NCBI GenBank assembly: GCA_030141605.1
Contig: JAQGDQ010000472.1
Span: 111,154-175,153, forward strand
Source of the DNA: Tubiluchus corallicola
Lineage: Eukaryota; Priapulida; Priapulimorpha; Priapulimorphida; Tubiluchidae
Length of the DNA: 64,000 nucleotides
Direction of reading: 5' to 3'
Each line of letters starts with the position of its first letter. Within the stretch, counting starts at the first letter, position 1. Below, one piece after another: positions 46,721 through 59,090 of this stretch. The notes below the pieces were generated by a model. It did not search any database. It was given only the letters and a program-made list of their open reading frames with translations, and was not told where the DNA came from. The position numbers were made by a program, and so were the translations under genes.

Positions 46721-47926
46721 CTAAAGCAAAAATATTAGCGGTATGATTTTAACTAAATGTTGTATAACTAACAATCGATAAATTTTAATGTACGTTTTGT
46801 TTTTTTAAGAAGAAATAAGGATTGGACGTATTGATTACCTAATTTGCTCTGTATTAATGCAAACGTGACACCTAGGGATGTTAAACGATGCACATTCGGT
46901 GATACGATATCGACACTCTGTTTTCACACCATACGCTACAACAAAATATTTCAAACGATCTGTTTTTCAGACCATACGATACAAAAAAGCATTTCAAACA
47001 ATCTGTTTTTCAGACCATACGCTACAACAAAATATTTCAAACGATCTGTTTTTCAGACCATACGCTACAACAAAATATTTCAAACATCTGTTTTTCAGAC
47101 CATACGATACAAAAAAGCATTTCAAACGATCTGTTTTTCAGACCGTACGATACAAAAAAGCATTTCAAACGATGAAAAAAACAATAATGACATCATGGCC
47201 ACGCAGACGTTTTGAAAACCTAAATTTATTCTAAAATTAAAATGTAATAATAAAGAAATGCAACCACGCCTTCGGCCATTTTAGTCCTTTCTCACCTACT
47301 GCCACCTACCGGCAACTTTAACAATTTCTAACACGTGTTTCAGTTATATATTTAAACTTTCTTCTTTGTGGGCGTATGTCCCTAAGTCATTTCCTTATTT
47401 TTGCCGAGCTTGTACTAGGCTCAAACTATCGTGAAACATCAGGTCCTAGAGAGTAATTACCTAGTTGTTTGCAATCACTTCCAATCAATACCCATGCATA
47501 GTAGCAGGTACAAAGAACAGTTGAAACATTCAAAAAAGGGAAAGTAAAGAAGGGAGAAAAGGGGCAGTGCAAAGCGAGTTGTCCTGCCTCTGAGTTTTGG
47601 TATAAAGTGAACTATGACATTGTTAGTGCTGCCACCTGGTTTGGACTAGCGAAAAATTATTCTCTGTTGCCAAACAAAATTATTCTCACCAAAACACCAA
47701 AGGCTGCAAAGAATTGTGGTGAATGATCGACTCAAATTGTGCTTTTGTCACTAGCTGTTTATGTACAATCAGCATTAAATACACAAACATGGCTGCTTGG
47801 CTAGTTCTTCATATTTTTCTGATAAAAAGCGGGGTTTCATTGCTTCTGCGAAGGGTTTCACGTAGTGCAATACCTGAATGCATTGATAAGTTTTGAAAAC
47901 AAATAAATACCATATGTATCACGTTG
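46721..47926. other. Intron 1 segment
   Basis: Contains the 45-bp array (46919-47178) and unassigned sequence. No exon in the right phase recognised. Confidence 0.5.
46919..47178. repeat. 45-bp tandem array, about 6 copies
   Basis: Two variants alternate: ttcagaccatacgatacaaa plus aaagcatttc..., and ttcagaccatacgctacaac plus aaaatatttc.... Period 45 is a multiple of three, which explains long open frames here. Confidence 0.93.
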
Positions 47927-48308
47927 TGTGGAAGTTGTAATTGTACATTTTTAGGTGCTGCCATCTATGAACTAATCCTTTTACATTTTACTAGCTAAAC
48001 TCACCCCCAGTATAATTGTACGGTCCAGTGAATGCATATTCACTGGATCTCTCCCTATTTTACAGTAATGTGAAGCCAAGTGTGCATAGGTTACCTATAC
48101 CTATATATACTGAGTGGATTTATTTTCTAGTCACTGTCTAACTCTCAGTGTTCAGTGCAGGACACTCTCATCTCAGTGTTCAGTGCAGCAGTCATTCTAC
48201 TTATGTGTATGTAGTTTAATAAACACTTTTCTGTGCAAATATGCAGTATAGTGTTTTATTCTTGTTCTACAAAGTGAGTGATCTACAACATTAAACATGA
48301 CTTTCACA
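47927..48308. mobile_element. Solo LTR, copy 2 (same family)
   Basis: Starts tgtggaagttgtaattg and ends catgactttcaca. 5-bp target duplication cgttg at 47922-47926 and 48309-48313. Shorter than 45040-45555 by ~134 bp through loss of CA/CTC-rich repeats downstream of the TATA-like site. Confidence 0.92.
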
Positions 48309-48649
48309 CGTTGTGTCGCAGTCAGACTCCCGTCAAGTCACATAGAACTCGGTTTCTTAAATGATAGTGTCTTAAGTCACTGTGCCGACAAAGTATGGCA
48401 ACTATTCACATCAAAATACCACAAAAAAGTGTAGACACACATTGAAAAAAATTGTAAAACTTTTAAAAAACACATACTTGGACTCACTGCCGCTAGCTCA
48501 TACCGGAATGGTATAAGAACAGCCATCTCAGTTGAATGTAGCAGAAACAATACAAACCCAGTAAATGTTATTATGGCTCCTGCAAGCCCTGTAATTCAAG
48601 ACATATTACATTTATACTGTTCTCTATTTACACTATATACATCCATAAA

Positions 48650-49171
48650 TAGGGTTACCATACGTCCGGGTTTCCCTGGACACGTCCTCTTTTTGGGCCT
48701 CTGTCCTGGCGGGTTTTCAAAAAATCGGCAGTTTGTCTGTGTTTTGCCTCAATCCGTAAGTATGTACGGATGTTACCAACTGCAGAGGCGTACGACAGTG
48801 TTAGACAAAGAAAACCTTGTTAATTTTCAATAAAAGATGTTGCAAACATCTCAAAATGCAACCCTTGTAAAAGCTTTGTGTACATATTTACTGAACAAAA
48901 GTAAACGATGTGCACATCACTATGGCTCACACTGCTGTCTTTACTCGGCGTATTCGCTAACGACTTAAAATGACGTCAGCTTCCGGGAGCCATTTTGTTT
49001 GTTTTTATGCGAATTTCTTTAAATTTGTAGTTTTGCTGTTTTGCAGTTTTGAGCAACTGGTAAAAGTTAATTAGAAAGTAGCAATGCCGAAACGACAGTG
49101 TGCATTTACAGATGAAATGAAAGCCAAGTACCCGTGTCCTCTTTGTCAACTCAGACAATATGATAACCCTA
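48650..49171. mobile_element. hAT deletion derivative (TAGGGTTACCAT)
   Basis: Perfect 8-bp target duplication tccataaa at 48642-48649 and 49172-49179. Ends tagggttaccatacg and catattgtctgag-type inverse (right end gataaccct plus a). Near the right end a plus-strand frame starts MPKRQCAFTDEMKAKYPCP (49084), like the N-terminus of hAT-related finger proteins; the rest of the transposase is lost. Confidence 0.9.
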
Positions 49172-49179
49172 TCCATAAA

Positions 49180-49636
49180 TATGCATCCATAATATTTAAA
49201 GGTTTTGCTATTTAAAAAAACTATGACTATAGCTAATGTATCATTGCCTAAAAATGTTCCATATTATAATATTCAGCATTTTTTCAACTGCCAATTTCAT
49301 TACAACAAATGAAATAATTTAATTTGAATTTTTTTATCACTCTATTTCCATTTACATAGTTTGTAAAAATTGATATTTTATATGTACATAATCCTTATCT
49401 AATTTATACAATTCATTAAACAAATGTACATTTTTTAATAGTTAGCAAATTTAGTAAATAAATTCATATTAATGATAATTTATGACGAGGTTAGCGGAAA
49501 AAATTGGTAATAATGTTTACATTAATATATCATATTTGCACACTAGGGTTATGTACAAGATTAAATCAGTATCGACTTTACACTGTTGCAAAATAATCTA
49601 TTAATATAGCTTACTGGCTATCGTCAAGCCCAGCGT
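49180..49636. other. Intron sequence, nothing recognised
   Basis: Very AT-rich, no motif. Confidence 0.5.
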
Positions 49637-50130
49637 CAGAGATGAGAATGACAAATTGCAAAAAACTCTGAAACAGGCCGGGGGTTTTGGGGGCAAAGCC
49701 CCCTTGGAGCCAGCAACGAATTGCAATTTTGTGACCATAGAAAGCCTCTAAGTGGACTTAAAACATCAGTTACTTAGTTTCATGCATAATTTAAAATATA
49801 CAACTATCAAGGGTACATGATACCTAATTGTCTCAAAAACGCCTAAGTACTGGCCACTCCTATGCAAAAGTATATAAAAACTATCTGCAATTGACTCAAA
49901 TAACTCCGCATAATTGATTCTATATTTTTATACATAGAGATATACACGTGGTTACACTGATGTATGTGATGTAAACAAAGTGATGGCCCGCCAACTAGCG
50001 GTCAGTTTGTGAAATAATGTACTGGGTCCGTAAAAATTTTCTCAACGAATTTACACGATTTACAAAAATGGCACTACTGGTCTTCCAAAAACTCGGAATT
50101 CCGCATATCCGCGGAAAATTCTCATCCCTG
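49637..50130. mobile_element. Family H element, full length
   Basis: Ends cagagatgagaatgac and ctcatccctg; flanks cagcgt / caacgt. Retains an extra gggcaaagcccccttgg block after the g-rich segment, absent from other copies. Confidence 0.85.
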
Positions 50131-50296
50131 CAACGTCAAGACAATCTCTAACAACGATTTCTTAATAATATTTCCATTAATAATGCTTTCTCAGTTTGCA
50201 CTATTAACATATCGTTTCACATAATCGTTTACTTTTAATTTACGTGACAGTAAGGCATCCTTGCCATCTGTTAAGTCATGTGTAATAATATTACCT

Positions 50297-50650
50297 AAGT
50301 GGATGACTGGTCCACCCAAGTTATAAGAACATACTGTAGACAGATATAGGGCACAGCTGTTGGAAATCTCTTATTCTTTCTGAATTTAATACATTTACTT
50401 TTTATTTTGGTTCCACAGATATTTACAAAATTTACTCCATATTTTTTCTGTACTATTCTGTAATGTTCTGAATCTGCATATACAGTAAATTCCAGCAATA
50501 TTACAACCATAACCTGATATTTGCAACTGCCTTAACAGTCCATCAATGTACATACTAAAATAGTTTTGCTGACATAATTGCACCCTGTCTAACACAGTTT
50601 TCTACTGTATTATTATCAGATCCACGCCCATTCCATGCGATGTATACATT
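50297..50650 (-). pseudogene. Degenerate LINE reverse-transcriptase fragment
   Basis: Reads YIAWNGRGSDNNTVENCVRQ, then GAIMSAKLF, frame break, then SMYIDGLLRQLQISGYGC. This is the V-R-Q-G-x-x-x-S-x-x-L-F ... S-G-x-G-C stretch just before the catalytic A-D-D box of non-LTR reverse transcriptases. A stop/frameshift after the KLF codons and loss of the ADD box show that it is dead. Confidence 0.75.
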
Positions 50651-52500
50651 TTAGGATACATAAATGTTTAGCAAAAATAACAATTCTAGCAATGAAAATT
50701 ATTAGCAGTCAAAATTGTAAACAACTTCTAAACCCAGTTTCTTTCTTGTATAAAAATCACAGCCGTGAATGGGACTTTTTTGGATAAAAGTCGTGTTCAG
50801 AGCATAATCAGTAAAGTTGAAGTTGCGATGATCACAAGAGTGTTTTGCAAGTTCAGTATTCCGATCATCAGAACAATATCAACATAAGTGAGAGCACTAT
50901 GAATGACAATAGTTATGTTACCTTTCTCGGCTACTAAACTCCACATGCTACTTTTTGGTATAAATGAAAAAAATTAACATCATTTTACAGATAAATGCAG
51001 AAAACACCAAAAACCGCAACGCGTGATTTAACCACGTGACAGAGCCCGCGTAAAATTGCGTATTTATGGTAAAGTCAGTCCCCAAGTCGCAAATAACGGA
51101 TTTACGTTCAAGTTTGCTTTTTTACATGAATAACATTGCTAGCATGAAAGTGTTGCCTAATGATGAAATGTTCAATGCATTCAAATTCAGTTAAAACTGT
51201 TAAGTATAGCGCCTATATCTTGACTTTTTTGCAGCCTTATTATGTTTATATTCTTATCTGTCCTTTATATCATTTAACCAAAAATGTTTTTTTGAGACAA
51301 TGTCACTATGTTTATATTTTAATATCGGTGGCTGTTATTGGCGTGTAGGAAAAGAGCTTTTTAGCAAGACCAGATCATTGTCAGTAAGAGCCATCTACTG
51401 GATTTAAACGTAACTTCAAAGTGTTCTTGTAAAGTCCATAGCAACCACACTTTCCTATGGTTGCTAAGTGTTTTGTAGAAATGCAACAAAAAACAATGGC
51501 TAGCTTTAACAGTGATTTTCTCAAGATTATATTTCTCAGTGTGCAGCCTGCACCTCAACTTCAATGTGGATTATCTCAGCTTAGAAATAACACAGAGTGA
51601 TGAACTTGGTATCAAAATGATCCTCATGAAATGGAGAATCAGAATATTTGGATATGTTGCTATGCAAGCACACATATGCTAAAACAACAATATGGCAAAC
51701 CGGCACTTATTAGCGTGAGGAATACAATTTTTTCAGTCAGCTTTTCTCAAATTAGTTAGCAATTAACAATATCGTTAATTACAACTATAAATGCCAGAAT
51801 TAAGAATGTGAAAAGGCAGTCACACGGGTGACTTGCCAAAGAGGTTAATCATTCAAATGTAAGTGTTTATTAACCTTACAAGTGCTGACAAATAATTCTG
51901 CCAATTGGCTACTTATATATGGCTTAGCCTGAAACTGTTTGTGGTGTACTGATAAATAAAATTTATGTGTGCAAAGATGATTTGAGTTAAATTATGTTTC
52001 TGTCTGTTTAGTATCATTGTGTTAAACTAACATGTATTACTGCTTCCATAAATCGTTTTGTAAAATTGACTGTCTGGCATTATGCAGTTGTTTGAAAAAA
52101 GAAAATATGTGAAATCCTTATTTGTACATGTCAACAATGTGTCTTCATTTTAATTTAATTAGTCCATTGCAATAAAGTTACTAAGGGTTTATAATTAGGC
52201 ATATAATAATAATAATTACTATAATGTTAACGAAAAGTATGCCTATGAATAATAAATGTGTAATTGGAACAAATTGTTTTTAATAAATGTTTAGTTATTG
52301 AACAAAATCAGTAAAATAGAACTTTTGCCTATTTAATTATTTTAAATTTAAAAACTGTTGTGGAGATCGCTGGCATCTATTAGAATTACATAGAACATTG
52401 CAGAATGTTCCGTTAGAATAAAGCGTCTTGCCGTGTAGAATGTTCCCTGGCACGCTATATAAGGCGAAGCAGGGCGCTGATTCACACGGACACCACTTAC
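50651..52500. other. Intron 1 segment with a family K fragment at 51361-51650
   Basis: 51361-51650 shares ccatagcaaccacactttc and gatgaacttggtatcaaaat with family K. Around 52440-52500 the plus strand shows gctatataaggcg, which could be a remnant LTR or promoter element. The rest is unassigned. Confidence 0.45.
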
Positions 52501-52594
52501 ACATTCTCTTGTATACTTGTACGAGCCTTCCGAGAGAAACAAACACAACGAAAACTATATTATATCTCATAAAAACACAATCTTACTAAAATCC
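52501..52594 (-). CDS. Candidate first coding exon: start codon and signal peptide
   Basis: Strong acceptor (cgtttctgtttgcag) and strong donor (gtaagt). After 24 nt of 5' UTR an ATG at 52568-52570 opens MRYNIVFVVFVSLGRLVQVY and KRM, ending in phase 1. A hydrophobic core (IVFVVFVSLG) gives a plausible signal peptide, and the phase fits the lectin-1 exon (junction codon TTT, Phe). The acceptor implies an upstream non-coding exon to the right. The linkage across ~5.8 kb of intron is inferred; a stretch of plus-strand TATA-like sequence overlaps the downstream intron. Confidence 0.5.
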
Positions 52595-54273
52595 CTGCAA
52601 ACAGAAACGAACAAAGAAAAATGACAAAAACTAGTCAATGATAACTGTCAATAGTTGTATGTTTAGTTGTTGATAACTGCTGCTATTTTTAGCTGTTTTC
52701 GAATAAGAATGACACGTTAGTTTAAAACTATACACTTGTAGTAGGCTACATGTGTTATAATGAAAACTAGCAAAGGCGCCGCAAAAAATTCTTCGTAGAA
52801 ATGCACTTACAGTATAATCAGTCATACACGAACATCCTACATAGTCCTAATTTACAACGCAAAGCAAGTAGCAGCTTTTACTGAACAAAATTGTAGGCAG
52901 AGTACAATGGAATGACGTCACGTGAATGGCTTTGTGTGAGCAGTTAGTGGAAAATGGAACCTCTAATCAACTCGTCGTCACTCCTCTTGGTGAAGGCGTC
53001 CTAAAATGCAACCCACATCATCGTGTAGTACTGTTCCTCCTCTTTCCGAAAAGCTATATATTTCATTCCGAGATTCTCAACAGATGGCGCTAGAATGCTT
53101 TTTCTGGGGGAAAACACCCTTTACTGGATACAATACTTCACCCACGAATTCTAAATGTGGGTACTACGCCCACGGGCTATTCAACCATTAACAGCACTAC
53201 CCCGGCCCTTTACAATTCTCTACAAATAAGAGGTACAAGGTTTGCAAAAACGGGCACAAAGGGCCATTTTCGGAGGTTTCTGCCCCACTGATGATGATGG
53301 CAACGACGACGAAGGTGACGACGCCTACAACACATCACAACAGTAGCAAAACCATGCAAAACATTTTGTGCAAAGTTGAAACTGTGTCCCGTAACAAACC
53401 CATCTACCAATGATTGATAATGTGCAATCATTCAACATAGTTTTGCTAGCTGCTTCTCAGATGATAATAGGCTAACAAAACTTGTTTATATGTACAATCT
53501 ATAACACGGTTAAATGGCGGGTGACAATAATTCCTGGAACGGCAGTGAAATTTCTCAAACTCAGAGACAATGGATGTTCCAAACAGCGTGCAGGACATGA
53601 AAGTTGAAAGAGAACTGCAAAATACACCTTTCCTGTTTTGTCTAGTTAACATTTCTCAAAGCAAAACCTTCATGCTTTGTGGACCGTTTCATCCTCTTTC
53701 TGCGAGTGTGCCTGTTTTTCCCTGACTTGCCCAAACATTTACATAAATCGAGTTTTTCCGGGGGCTGTTTGTGCAGTTTTCTGCAAAATCTGGGTGTATG
53801 GGTCTGGGAAAATACCCATTGCGATAAACCGTGACCCTCCCGCGAATTCTAAATATGACTACAACACCCACCGTTGAACAGGCTATCCAACCGTTATAGG
53901 TACCTCGCCTGGCACATTTCCGTTCTCTAGAAAGAAGAGGTATAAATTTTGCAGATTTATTTTGGTTTTATTTGGTTTCGCCAAGTCTCAGACCATAATA
54001 CCTCTGGGAAGTTTGTGACATTTACATACTGTACAGTACACTTGACAAAAGTTACATTGTTACAAACATGATAATCATAAATAATGTAACTGCTTTCCAT
54101 AATTAAATTTAAATAATTTTGATGTTTTAGTTATAATTATAATTTCACTTAGCGTTATTAACCCAAAGTTTTTTTATCATTTCACAACAATTTTGACCTG
54201 TATTTCACATAAAATCTAAATGCAATATTTAGTTTAATCAAGATTGACCTTATTTTGCTGCCTGCTAATTAAA
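52595..54273. other. Intergenic or 5' intron sequence with diverged family G pieces
   Basis: 52870-53200 and 53780-53930 contain family G blocks (acatcatcgtgtag, cgaattctaaatatg, caacacccaccgttgaacag) in broken order. No exon recognised. Confidence 0.5.
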
Positions 54274-55649
54274 CTACAAGTATATACTTTTCTTTGGATT
54301 ATATAGAAAATGTCATAATTTTAAAAATTACTAATGTGTCCTAAATTAAACTGATAACATCAATGCCCACCAGTGTCTAAAAAAATCTTTTTATCAATAT
54401 TCGGTAAAGGATAGCAGACTAGGTGACTTTATAGTCTTTTCGCTAACCTTTCTCTAGTTCTAGAGCTATCTATTCATTTTAACCATTCTTCAAAACTTAC
54501 TACAGATTCTTTTATTAATCATGTTTTATTGTAGCATTGTAAAGATATAAATAAAATTAACTGAATTGAATTGTCTTTTCGCTATCCTTTCTCTAGTTCT
54601 AGATCTATCTATTCATTTTAACCATTCTTCAAAACTTACTACAGATTCTTTTATTAATCATGTTTTATTGTAACACTATAAAGAGATAAATAAATTGAAA
54701 TTGAATTGAACTTATAATCAAGTGTGTCAAACAATTTTTGAAAGTTGTTGTTTTACGTTCAAAACAACGACATTAGTAAAACCTACACACTTTTAATAAG
54801 AAAAAAATTGCAAATGTATCGTGCAGTAAAATGAAATTTTTATGCTAATTTATTCAAACGACGTTTCAACTGCAACTTGACAGAAAATGAGGTGAGGTGC
54901 CATACAAGTGTGAACAAAGCAATCTTCTTATACGGTGAGGTGTCATAATTAATTAGTACATTTTTTTCTTTCACCTAAAGTCTATTTAAGCGGGTTATTA
55001 CTTATTGCTTATGTATTACAATTCAGTGGTGCCATCTATGGGTCTTTTCTGTCGTAAATTAATAAATCAGTAGATTGTTAACAAACTGGTTTCGAAATCT
55101 TTCCAATGTTTGGGAAATTTTTAGACTTTGTTTTATGCGACTGGTAAATTTACGTGACGTCGACACATGAGCAATTACGTTTGAGATTAGATTGTACCAT
55201 CGACTTTTGTAATTTGTCATTTTCATGCCAGACAGCAACAGGTGCGCGTGAGGCAAGTTCATAACCTTGGGAAATTACCGTCTCTTTAATCTGATTTTGC
55301 CGTTACGTAATATTTGCATAAAGCTTTAGTAATATGTATGTGATCCGTAATTTTTTGTAGAGTTCTTTCGTGTTATCTTGAAAAGGTAAATTTGCTTTGC
55401 ACCTGTAGCAGGATATCAGCCAGCATTTACATAAGTAGCTTTTTCTTTTGGGCGTGTATTATCTTAGTGCATAAATGATTTACACCTGCAATTCACAGTA
55501 TCTTGTACTTAAATATCCATCTGTCTCCCAAGGGAAAGAGTTAAAAGAAAGGAGGATAACGTCTTCTAGGAGGTTAAGCTTATTTCAACCTTCGCGAAAA
55601 ATGTTAGGCGGATTTAGTAATGAAATGCATTTTGTTTTAGTTAAATTAA

Positions 55650-56262
55650 GAGCCTCGTGTAATTAGTAAAATCAATTTAAATTTGCGATCACTTCACGCT
55701 TAAAATTCACTTAATTTTAATAGATTAAAATATTATAAGCGCCTCGTGTAATTAGTAAAATCACATTAAATTTGTGATCACTTCACACTTAAAATTCACT
55801 TAATTTTAATAGATTAAAATAATATAAGCGCCTCGTGTAATTAGTAAAATCACTTTAAAGTTGTGATCACTTCACACTTAAAATTCACTTAATTTTAATA
55901 AATTAAAATAATATAAGCGCCTCGTGTAATTAGGAGAATCACTTTAAAGTTTTGATCACTTCACACTTAAAATTCACTTAATTTTAATAAATTAAAATAA
56001 TATAAGCACCTTGTGTAATTAGAAGAATCACTTTAAAGTTGTGATCACTTATCACTTAAAATCCACTTAATTTTAATAGATTAAAATAATATAAGCACCT
56101 CGTGTAATTAGGAGAATCACTTTAAAGTTTTGATCACTTCACACTTAAAATTCACTTAATTTTAATAGATTAAAATAATATAAGCGCCTCGTGTAATTAG
56201 TAAAATTACTTTAAATTTGTGATCACTTCACACTGAAAATCCACTTAATTTTAATAAATGGC
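55650..56262. repeat. 89-bp tandem array, 7 units (left arm)
   Basis: The marker cctcgtgtaattag recurs at an exact 89-bp spacing (55653, 55742, 55831, 55920, 56009, 56098, 56187). Each unit holds gtgatcac and aattttaatagattaaaat, both near-palindromic. Confidence 0.95.
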
Positions 56263-56264
56263 TT

Positions 56265-56824
56265 TGCGTCAGCAGTTTTCCAAGCGGAAATTACCAAAAA
56301 TAGAACATCTAATTAACTCGTCGGCACTCCTCTAGGTGGACGTGTACTAAAATATAGCCCACATCATCGCCTGTTCTTCCTCTTTCTAAAGAGCTATATA
56401 TCTCCTTCCAAAAGTCCCACCAGGCGCCGCTAGAACGTTTTTTCCTCATGCTGTTTGGTCAAAATTTCGAAAAAATCGCGAGTTGGGTCCGGGAAAACGT
56501 CTGTTGCGGGACGCCATGGCCCTCTTGCGAATTCTAAATATGCCTATGACACCCACCGCTGAATGGAATATCTACGTATAGCCAGCACCACCCTCGGCCC
56601 TTTCCCGTTCTCCAGATCTCAGACGTATAACTTTTGCCAAAAACGGCCAAAAAATGACCATTTTGGAGGTTTTTCGCCCCCCGTTCGTCCCGGTGGCCCC
56701 GATTCGAAAGATAAATTCCCAATGGCACGACACTAGATCGAGACCTTTCGTTTGATGTATAGATCACCGCAAATGGTGCCGTCGTCGGAGCTGTAGCCTC
56801 GAATCTTATATATATATATACCAG
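56265..56824 (-). mobile_element. Family G element (left arm)
   Basis: Minus-strand copy ending in (ta)n near 56820; the mirror of 57932-58485. Confidence 0.8.
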
Positions 56825-57090
56825 TAGACTTCTAGAGCGCATGCGAAACATCGTTTTAGATGAAACCCAGACAGTTGTATACTAATGTATAGACACTAGC
56901 TCGAAATAAAGTATGTTCTAAAATATTGAAAACTACAATAGCTTTTCTTTAAATCAAAGCTTAGATTAAATAATAATTACCTCGGATACTCAAAGGCAAT
57001 ACCGTGATAACCATAATCATGAACTGCTGTGTTAGTTTTTGACGTCATATGATGTAGAGCCCATTTTCGATTAAATAGTTCTGTAACACT

Positions 57091-57652
57091 ATTGTCAGCA
57101 CTGGACACAGACACCCCCGAGTGCATAAAAACATCATGGGTGTCCACTGTCCAGCTGTATAAAGTGCATCTGTACACAACATATCATTTGCCTCAAAGGA
57201 TAGGTCACTGGACACAAGGAAATTCCTGCATACTATAAACAAATACAATCTGACACGGATAGCCAATGTCCAGCCTAATAGAAATAAACAAATCGAGTTG
57301 AAGTGAATTGATCTCACGTGTTAAGCGTATCACTGTTTAGTTTTATGAGAGAGAAGCACGAATCAGCACTGTTGCATGAAATGTTACATGGTAACAAAAA
57401 ATTTTTTTGTCATTAGGTACAAATATACCACAATTTTGTGCTTTTTTGTTATGGACTCAATCTCATTTTAACTTACTGTACAAAATATACATTTTCTTGC
57501 CTATAAAAGTTAACAATTGTTCCATATATTTGAATAATTAGCTTTGAAAGTTAATTAACGGCAGTCGAACACAGCTATTGCTTACGTCAGAAACTAACCA
57601 CAGTTTGTGCAATGACAGGCATCTTCCCTTGCGCGTCAAGCACATTTGCATA
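57091..57652. other. Spacer of the inverted repeat
   Basis: ~360 bp of single-copy sequence, then the left half of a family T element. The symmetry axis therefore falls inside family T: the right half of T is in both arms, its left half only here. Confidence 0.85.
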
Positions 57653-57858
57653 AGTGTTACAGAACTATTTAATCGAAAATGGGCTCTACATCATATGACG
57701 TCAAAAACTAACACAGCAGTTCATGATTATGGTTATCACGGTATTGCCTTTGAGTATCCGAGGTAATTATTATTTAATCTAAGCTTTGATTTAAAGAAAA
57801 GCTATTGTAGTTTTCAATATTTTAGAACATACTTTATTTCGAGCTAGTGTCTATACAT
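57454..57858 (+). mobile_element. Family T element spanning spacer and right arm
   Basis: Collinear with 26176-26690 from gactcaatctcattttaa to tttagaacatacttt, with an internal deletion and lacking both extreme ends. Confidence 0.8.
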
Positions 57859-57931
57859 TAGTATACAACTGTCTGGGTTTCATCTAAAACGATGTTTCGC
57901 ATGCGCTCTAGAAGTCTACTGGTATATATAT

Positions 57932-58485
57932 ATATAAGAGATTCGAGGCTACAGCTTGGACGACGGCACCATTTGCGGTGATCTATACAACAAACGAAAC
58001 GTCTCGATCTAGTGTCGTTTCAGTGGGGGTTTATTTTTCGAATCGGGTCCACCGGGAAGAACGGAGGGCGAAAAACCTCCAAAAATGGCCATTTTTCTGC
58101 CGTTTTTTTGCAAAAGTTATACGTCTGAGATCTGGAGAACGGGAACGGGCCGAGGGTGGTGCTGGCTATAGACCATTCAGCGGTGGGTGTCATAGGTGTA
58201 TTTAGAATTCGCGAGAGGGCCACGGCGTCCCGCAACAGACATTTTCCCGGACCCAACTCGCGATTTTTTCGAAATTTTGACCAAACAGCATCTGGATAAA
58301 ATGTTCTAGCAGCGCCTGGTGGGACTCTCGGAAGGAGATATATAGCTCTTTAGAAAGAGGAAGAACAGGCGATGATGTGGGCTATATTTTAGGACACGTC
58401 CACCTAGAGGAGTGCCGACGAGTTAATTAGATGTTCTATTTTTGGTAATTTCCGCTTGGAAAACTGCTGACGCAAAGCCATTTAT
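57932..58485 (+). mobile_element. Family G element (right arm)
   Basis: gattcgaggctacagcttgg to gctgacgcaaagccattt; mirror of the left-arm copy, collinear with 12965-13530. Confidence 0.8.
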
Positions 58486-58489
58486 TAAA

Positions 58490-59090
58490 ATTAAGTGGAT
58501 TTTCAGTGTGAAGTGATCACAAATTTAAAGTAATTTTACTAATTACACGAGGCGCTTATATTATTTTAATCTATTAAAATTAAGTGAATTTTAAGTGTGA
58601 AGTGATCAAAACTTTAAAGTGATTCTCCTAATTACACGAGGCACTTATATTATTTTAATCTATTAAAATTAAGTGAATTTTCAGTGTAAAGTGATCACAA
58701 CTTTAAAGTGATTCTTCTAATTACACAAGGTGCTTATATTATTTTAATTTATTAAAATTAAGTGAATTTTAAGTGTGAAGTGATCAAAACTTTAAAGTGA
58801 TTCTCCTAATTACACGAGGCGCTTATAATATTTTAATTTATTAAAATTAAGTGAATTTTAAGCGTGAAGTGATCACAACTTTAAAGTGATTTTACTAATT
58901 ACACGAGGCGCTTATATTATTTTAATCTATTAAAATTAAGTGAATTTTAAGTGTGAAGTGATCACAAATTTAATGTGATTTTACTAATTACACGAGGCGC
59001 TTATAATATTTTAATCTATTAAAATTAAGTGAATTTTAAGCGTGAAGTGATCGCAAATTTAAATTGATTTTACTAATTACACGAGGCTCT
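58490..59090. repeat. 89-bp tandem array, 7 units (right arm)
   Basis: Reverse complement of the left-arm array with the same number and order of variant units (for example the acacaagg unit at ~58720 pairs with the ccttgtgt unit at 56009). Confidence 0.95.

Larger units (their letters stand above)
54274..57090. repeat. Left arm of a 6.2-kb inverted repeat
   Basis: Matches the reverse complement of 57653-60483 from end to end with a few per cent differences and small indels. Content from outside in: two tandem ~120-bp LINE-tail-like blocks, ~900 bp of unique sequence, seven 89-bp units, a family G copy, then half of a family T element. Confidence 0.93.

Noticed and set aside
46844-47234. Two 118-123-residue frames
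   Set aside because: They follow the 45-bp tandem array and have no known motif.
52440-52520. Plus-strand core promoter (TATATAAG)
   Set aside because: A single TATA-like match beside a strong minus-strand exon; no downstream plus-strand gene was found.
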